A stretch of 11,309 nucleotides of DNA, from positions 1 through 11,309 of the forward strand of contig JAJCYK010000331.1 in the NCBI GenBank assembly GCA_029262935.1. Direction: 5' to 3'. The position numbers were made by a program, and so were the translations under genes. The DNA comes from Cytophagales bacterium (GTDB lineage Bacteria; Bacteroidota; Bacteroidia; Cytophagales; Cyclobacteriaceae). The notes beneath the pieces were generated by a model, which searched no databases, was not told the origin of the DNA, and worked only from the letters and a program-made list of their open reading frames with translations. Below, in pieces: positions 7,438 through 11,309 of the stretch; within the stretch, counting starts at the first letter, position 1, and every line of letters starts with the position of its first letter.

Positions 7438-8802
7438 ATGGCACATTCCAATTCGCTAAAAGTACTTGTTAAAGTTTTGCAAGTAGCCCTATTCGCAGGC
7501 TTTGCCTGTACTGATGTGCCAGAATCAACGTCACCCCAATCGACCAATAACATGGCGGAGTCTATGAGGGGTGTACTAAAAAAACACAGCGTGACTACTT
7601 GGTATCCGTTGGTTTTGGATACCGTCTATGGAGGGTACCTTAGTGATTTTAGCTATAAATGGGAAATTGAGGGAGCTCAGAATAAAATGATCGTAAGCCA
7701 GGCACGTCATGTATGGACCTGTTCCAAGCTCGCTGAATTTTACGAAGAAGAACAACCCTATGATGCCATTGCTGCCCACGGCTTTGATTTTTTGAGAGAT
7801 AAAATGTGGGACGCTGAATTTGGCGGGTTCTATGACTTAGTGGACCAACAAGGCGTTACCATAACGGATGACTCTGGCCGTATTATCAAAACCGCATATG
7901 GCAACGCTTTTGCCATATACGGCCTGTCCGCATTTTACAAGGCGTTTGACGATCCACAAGCCCTGGAATTGGCTAAAGAAGCGTTTCACTGGTTAGAAAA
8001 ACATAGTTACGATTCCCTGAATGGAGGGTACTTTCAATTTTTAGCACAGAACGGAGTTCCTTTCAAAGAAGGAATGAATGGTACACCTCCGAAAGACCAA
8101 AACAGTTCCATTCACTTATTGGAAGCTTTTACCGAACTATACGATGTTTGGCCCCAGGAACATCTTAAAAACCGCTTAAACGAATTGTTTTTTCTCATTC
8201 GAGACACAGTCACAACACGTAAAGGGCATATGAATTTGTTTTTTCACCAGGACTGGACCCCTTATACCTATAAGGATTCATTGAAAAAAGCTCAAGCAGA
8301 AAATTTTAACCTAGACCACGTATCTTTTGGACATGACATTGAAACGGCCTATCTATTATTGGAAGCTTCCCATACTCTGGGAAATGATTCGGACCCCACG
8401 ACCTTGGCTAAAGCTAAAGTCATGGTGGATCACACCTTGAATAATGGCTGGGATGGAAACGTCGGGGGTATTTATGACGGGGGTTATTATTTTGACAGTC
8501 TGAATTCCATTTCAATAATCAAAGAAGGAAAGGTATGGTGGGCTCAGTCCGAGGCGCTCAATACACTGTTAATCATGAGTCATTTGTACCCCGATGATGC
8601 GCAAAACTACGGAGATAAGTTCTCCATGCAATGGGATTATATTCAATCAAACCTCATAGATGAAGAATATGGTGGTTGGTATTGGGGTGGTTTGGACCAA
8701 GAACCGGAGTACAAAACCTTTCCTAAAGGTCAAATTTGGAAGGTCAATTATCATACCGTACGGTCTTTGATCAATTGTATCAATGGTCTGGAACGCCAGT
8801 AA
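7438..8802 (+). CDS. Exported AGE-family sugar 2-epimerase (cellobiose/mannobiose 2-epimerase-like)
   Basis: The 454-residue product is an (alpha/alpha)6-barrel enzyme of the N-acylglucosamine 2-epimerase family, which swaps the C2 configuration of a reducing-end sugar such as Glc to Man. Family residues are present: R90 in SQARHVW, H226 in SSIHLLEAF, the catalytic H299 in FGHDIETAYLL, W367-W368 in VWWAQSEAL, and W434 with the second catalytic H439 in WKVNYHTVRSL. This set matches that of cellobiose 2-epimerases more than that of free GlcNAc epimerases. Length of the enzyme part (about 50-454) agrees with the family's usual 390-410 residues. The added N-terminus (1-24) has a basic and hydrophobic stretch ending LFAGFAC, a weak lipobox with C24 as the possible lipidated residue, followed by a Ser/Thr/Asn/Pro-rich linker. 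This is odd, since well-studied members are cytoplasmic. An exported mannobiose or cellobiose epimerase acting on GH5 products is inferred; the exact substrate is unknown. Confidence 0.88.
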   Translation: MAHSNSLKVLVKVLQVALFAGFACTDVPESTSPQSTNNMAESMRGVLKKHSVTTWYPLVLDTVYGGYLSDFSYKWEIEGAQNKMIVSQARHVWTCSKLAEFYEEEQPYDAIAAHGFDFLRDKMWDAEFGGFYDLVDQQGVTITDDSGRIIKTAYGNAFAIYGLSAFYKAFDDPQALELAKEAFHWLEKHSYDSLNGGYFQFLAQNGVPFKEGMNGTPPKDQNSSIHLLEAFTELYDVWPQEHLKNRLNELFFLIRDTVTTRKGHMNLFFHQDWTPYTYKDSLKKAQAENFNLDHVSFGHDIETAYLLLEASHTLGNDSDPTTLAKAKVMVDHTLNNGWDGNVGGIYDGGYYFDSLNSISIIKEGKVWWAQSEALNTLLIMSHLYPDDAQNYGDKFSMQWDYIQSNLIDEEYGGWYWGGLDQEPEYKTFPKGQIWKVNYHTVRSLINCINGLERQ

Positions 8803-8842
8803 ATATTCCAATTTTATTTAATCGCCACAAAACATATTAGTG

Positions 8843-9958
8843 ATGATCATCCCTAGAAGTATCGAATTCGAGAACATTACCAGGCTATGTGCTTTAACAT
8901 TGATCCTAACCTTGACAAGTCAATGTATCACAGGACAACACTCGGATGCTCCTTTTGCGGTGAAAGGGCTGTGTATTGCCGCACCAGCGCCTCAAGAAAT
9001 CGATAGGTTTATCCATTTTATGGAAAATGATTTCGTGGAGAACGGATTCAATACCCTGATTTTAAGGGTTGAGTACAACTATGAGTATCAATCTTATCCT
9101 CAAGTAAGAAGCGATAACCCTTTAACGAGGGATCAGGTCAAGAAACTGGTAAAAGCTGCACAAGATCATAAGATTGACTTAATTCCACAAGTGAATTTAT
9201 TGGGTCATCAATCTTGGGCCTCTAAAGAAAGTAACCTGCTTCGAGAGTTTCCAGAGTTTGACGAAACCCCACATGTCGAATTGCCCGAGAAATACGAATG
9301 GCCCAATAAAGATGGATTGTACTGTAAGAGTTACTGTCCTTTACACCCTGACTTACATGGAGTGGTTTTTGCCCTGGTTGATGAGATCATGGAAGTATTT
9401 GAGGCCACTAGTTTTCATGCGGGCATGGATGAAGTGTTTTACATCGCAGATGACCAGTGTCCCAGATGTGCAGGGAAAGACAAGGCAAGGCTTTTTGCTG
9501 ATGAAGTGACCAAAATCAATGATCATTTGAAGCAAAGGAATTGGAAATTGTGGATTTGGGGAGACCGACTATTGGATGGTGAAACCACCGGATTGGGCAT
9601 GTGGGAAGCCAGTGATAACGAAACCTATGCTGCTGTGGACTGGATTCCTAAGGATGTGATCATCTGCGATTGGCATTATGAAAACTCCACACCAACAGCT
9701 GCTTATTTTGCTTTGAAGGGATTTAATGTAGTTACATGCCCCTGGAATAAACCCCAGATAACGGCTCAGCAGATCGATCTTATGAATACCTTTAAGAAAA
9801 ATGCCAACAATAGCATAGAAAGCAGGTACCTGGGGATGGTTCAAACGGTATGGACTTCCGCCTCTTCTTTCCTGGATCTGTATTATGAGAAAGTGATTGA
9901 TGAGAAGGCCAAGGGGCAAGTAGACAGCTTTAATATTCTAGGTGAACGATTTAATTAA
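8843..9958 (+). CDS. Exported compact GH20-like glycoside hydrolase
   Basis: The 371-residue product (from the ATG at 8843; a GTG directly before it at 8840 would add one residue) has a signal peptide (about 1-32, core ALTLILTLTSQ). The barrel begins at about residue 40. It shows the family 20 pattern FHAGMDEVF with the D196-E197 pair, corresponding to the acetamido-stabilising Asp and acid/base Glu of beta-hexosaminidases, and LIPQVNLLGHQSW, comparable to the family's strand-end IPE.D.PGH. Other conserved-looking parts are CPRC (206-209), WIWGDRLLDG (237-246), CDWHYE (275-280) and VQTVW (333-337). It is shorter than classic GH20 enzymes and lacks the usual N-terminal GH20b domain. The group resembles proteins found across Planctomycetes and Bacteroidota labelled family 20 glycosylhydrolase, with no substrate known to me. 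Hexosaminidase activity should not be assumed. It is 40 bp after the epimerase gene. Confidence 0.8.
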   Translation: MIIPRSIEFENITRLCALTLILTLTSQCITGQHSDAPFAVKGLCIAAPAPQEIDRFIHFMENDFVENGFNTLILRVEYNYEYQSYPQVRSDNPLTRDQVKKLVKAAQDHKIDLIPQVNLLGHQSWASKESNLLREFPEFDETPHVELPEKYEWPNKDGLYCKSYCPLHPDLHGVVFALVDEIMEVFEATSFHAGMDEVFYIADDQCPRCAGKDKARLFADEVTKINDHLKQRNWKLWIWGDRLLDGETTGLGMWEASDNETYAAVDWIPKDVIICDWHYENSTPTAAYFALKGFNVVTCPWNKPQITAQQIDLMNTFKKNANNSIESRYLGMVQTVWTSASSFLDLYYEKVIDEKAKGQVDSFNILGERFN

Positions 9959-10000
9959 GCAGATCAATGGCTGCCTATTAATTTATTGAACAGGAACAGG

Positions 10001-10900
10001 ATGTATAAAGCAATGATCCAACGATATTCCTTTTTAGGCATTTTTTTGGCATTTACGATCATTGGTGGCAGTTGCCAGCAAGATCATACTAATGGAGCGC
10101 TTGAAACTGAGCATTCTTTATATCAAAAAGACAATCTGATAGCGTGGTGCGTAGTGCCATTCGATAAGGAAAAACGATCACCCGAAGCCAGAGCAAAGAT
10201 GCTAGCAACCCTCGGCTTTACTAAATTTGCCTATGATTGGAGAGATGAGCACTTGCCGAACTTTCCCCAAGAAGTTGAGGCTTTGCGCGCCAATAAGGTG
10301 CAATTGGAAGCTGTTTGGTGGTGGATTGATGGACAAAGCGATAGTCTGTTGAATGAGAAGAATCAGCAACTATTGCATTACTTAGATTCCTTGAAATTGG
10401 ACTGTGATATCTGGATGTCGTTTGATGATCGCTTTTTTCAAGATTTAAGCGATTCCGCAAAACTTATAAAAGCGGTAACCGCAATCACCACACTCCACCA
10501 AAAAGCTAGTTCAGTCAATGCCCGATTGCAGTTATACAATCATGGGGAGTGGTTTGGGGACCCCAGAAACCAACTAGCCATTATTGAGCAAACAGGTCTA
10601 CATGATATTGGCCTAGTCTATAATTTTCATCATGCACATCAGCAATTGGAGGATTTTCCAGAACTTTTGCAAGCTATGCTACCCTACTTGAATACCGTGA
10701 ATATCAACGGAATGAAACCTGAAGGACCTAAAATACTCACAGTAGGTCAAGGCAGCCATGAAAAAGAAATGCTACGCCACCTACTGGAGTCCGGGTATCA
10801 AGGAAATATTGGCATCATTGGCCATATAGAAAATGAGGATGTTGAACTGGTCCTAGCACGCAATCTTCAAGGGTTGAAAAAGATTGCCGGTGAGCTTTAA
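10001..10900 (+). CDS. Exported lipoprotein-like xylose-isomerase-type TIM-barrel protein
   Basis: The 299-residue product (ATG at 10001; a TTG at 9986 or an ATG at 10013 are alternatives) belongs to the AP endonuclease 2/xylose isomerase-like TIM-barrel superfamily, which includes sugar-phosphate isomerases, epimerases and lyases. The N-terminus has a basic residue-containing head, a hydrophobic core, and GGSC at 22-25, so C25 may be lipidated. Barrel markers are AWCVVPFD (48-55), LGFTKFAYDWR (71-81), LEAVWWW with E103 (102-108), SFDD (140-143), YNHGEWFG (179-186), VYNFHHAH (206-213), NINGM (234-238) and GIIGH (271-275). The acidic and His residues in these are candidate metal ligands. The reaction is unknown; a periplasmic place argues against a sugar-phosphate substrate. 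Periplasmic members of this superfamily have been tied to 3-keto-glycoside processing in Bacteroides, but no dehydrogenase or DUF1080 gene lies here. It is the last gene of the cluster, 42 bp after the GH20-like gene. Confidence 0.8.
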   Translation: MYKAMIQRYSFLGIFLAFTIIGGSCQQDHTNGALETEHSLYQKDNLIAWCVVPFDKEKRSPEARAKMLATLGFTKFAYDWRDEHLPNFPQEVEALRANKVQLEAVWWWIDGQSDSLLNEKNQQLLHYLDSLKLDCDIWMSFDDRFFQDLSDSAKLIKAVTAITTLHQKASSVNARLQLYNHGEWFGDPRNQLAIIEQTGLHDIGLVYNFHHAHQQLEDFPELLQAMLPYLNTVNINGMKPEGPKILTVGQGSHEKEMLRHLLESGYQGNIGIIGHIENEDVELVLARNLQGLKKIAGEL

Positions 10901-10915
10901 ACTGTACATTAATTT

Positions 10916-11309
10916 TTAATCTTCGGTCGTTTTCTGCCCAATACTATTTGAAAGCCTTAAGGCTAGAGCTTCCAGATCGATACTTAAATTGTTCTTATTG
11001 GTTACTAGTACTTTTTCTCTAGAAACTATTGGTAAATTTTCGAACCCCAAGTAAGCACCTAAAACTGCGCCGGCTACCGCTCCTGATGTATCATTGTCTC
11101 GACCGTAATTGGTAATAAATTCCATGCATTCCTGAAACTTAAAATCAGTATACATCATCGCTGTTAATGCCACCAGCAAAATTTCCTGAGCATGAGCGGG
11201 AGCATCTTGATTCCGAAGGTCCAACAAGGTGAAGGCCTTTTGCAATTTACAGGTGGTCAATGAGTCGCTTCCTGCTACCACATCCGGGTGCTCCATGTGA
11301 TCGCATTCC
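10916..11309 (-). CDS. ADP-ribosylglycohydrolase-family protein, C-terminal part (runs off right edge)
   Basis: Only the last 130 codons lie in the window; the frame is still open upstream of the internal ATG at 11296, at residues ECDHMEHPD, so the true start is beyond the right edge. The motif GRDNDTSGAVAGAVLGAYLG (starting about 64 residues into the part from that ATG) matches the GGD.DT..A..GA..GA..G signature of the ADP-ribosylglycohydrolase (ARH/DraG) fold, in which D and DT bind the two metal ions. The first glycine of GGD is an arginine here. Family members remove ADP-ribose from proteins or act on other N- or O-glycosides, and many bacterial members are found near sugar genes with no tested activity. 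No signal peptide can be judged. Its stop is 15 bp from the stop of the upstream TIM-barrel gene, convergent, so it is not part of that operon. Confidence 0.8.
   Translation of the reverse strand, partial: ECDHMEHPDVVAGSDSLTTCKLQKAFTLLDLRNQDAPAHAQEILLVALTAMMYTDFKFQECMEFITNYGRDNDTSGAVAGAVLGAYLGFENLPIVSREKVLVTNKNNLSIDLEALALRLSNSIGQKTTED

Larger units (their letters stand above)
3797..10900 (+). other. Putative five-gene operon for exported carbohydrate processing
   Basis: Five genes run in the same direction with gaps of 138, 41, 40 and 42 bp (using the ATG starts at 8843 and 10001). Every product begins with a signal peptide, and two of these look lipoprotein-like. Four of the five belong to carbohydrate-active or sugar-isomerising families. 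The 138-bp gap after the first gene is long enough for a second promoter, so it may be two transcripts. The cluster ends at a convergent gene. No SusC/SusD pair, transporter, sulfatase or regulator lies within it. Confidence 0.6.

Noticed and set aside
10901..10915. Possible bidirectional terminator between the convergent genes
   Set aside because: The 15-bp gap is AT-rich but shows no GC-rich stem; termination may occur here but cannot be shown from the sequence.

Overview
The window looks like a chromosomal segment of a marine or environmental Bacteroidota bacterium. The evidence is a secreted glycoside hydrolase with a type IX secretion (T9SS) type A sorting tail, a giant SprB-type repeat protein, a TAnnTTTG-like promoter, lipoprotein and signal-peptide-rich carbohydrate genes, near absence of Shine-Dalgarno sequences, and moderate GC. 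Genus cannot be fixed from the sequence alone.

Layout. Positions 1-2731 (minus) hold the N-terminal part of a very large surface protein that runs off the left edge: a signal peptide, a CCG-type N-terminal module, one PKD/SprB-like domain, then eight complete and one broken 77/78-residue repeats. Positions 2839-3678 (minus) encode a TSUP/TauE-SafE membrane permease. A 118-bp divergent intergenic region follows. Positions 3797-10900 (plus) carry five co-directional genes. These are a GH5 endo-glycanase with T9SS tail, a LamG/DUF1349-like plus six-bladed PD40 propeller protein, a lipoprotein-type AGE-family sugar 2-epimerase, a compact GH20-like hydrolase, and a lipoprotein-type xylose-isomerase-like TIM-barrel protein. 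The last four are separated by about 40 bp each; the first gap is 138 bp. Positions 10916-11309 (minus) hold the C-terminal end of an ADP-ribosylglycohydrolase-family protein, convergent with the cluster and 15 bp away.

How the genes may work together. All five plus-strand products carry export signals, so the cluster looks like an extracytoplasmic glycan-processing module. The GH5 enzyme would cut a beta-linked polysaccharide at the cell surface. The propeller protein may bind glycan or products. The epimerase, the GH20-like enzyme and the TIM-barrel enzyme could then remodel or trim oligosaccharides in the periplasm. There is no SusC/SusD pair, no transporter and no regulator inside the cluster in this window. 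An exported AGE epimerase and an exported isomerase-like barrel in one putative operon is the most unusual point, because such enzymes usually act in the cytoplasm. The substrate and the pathway are inference.
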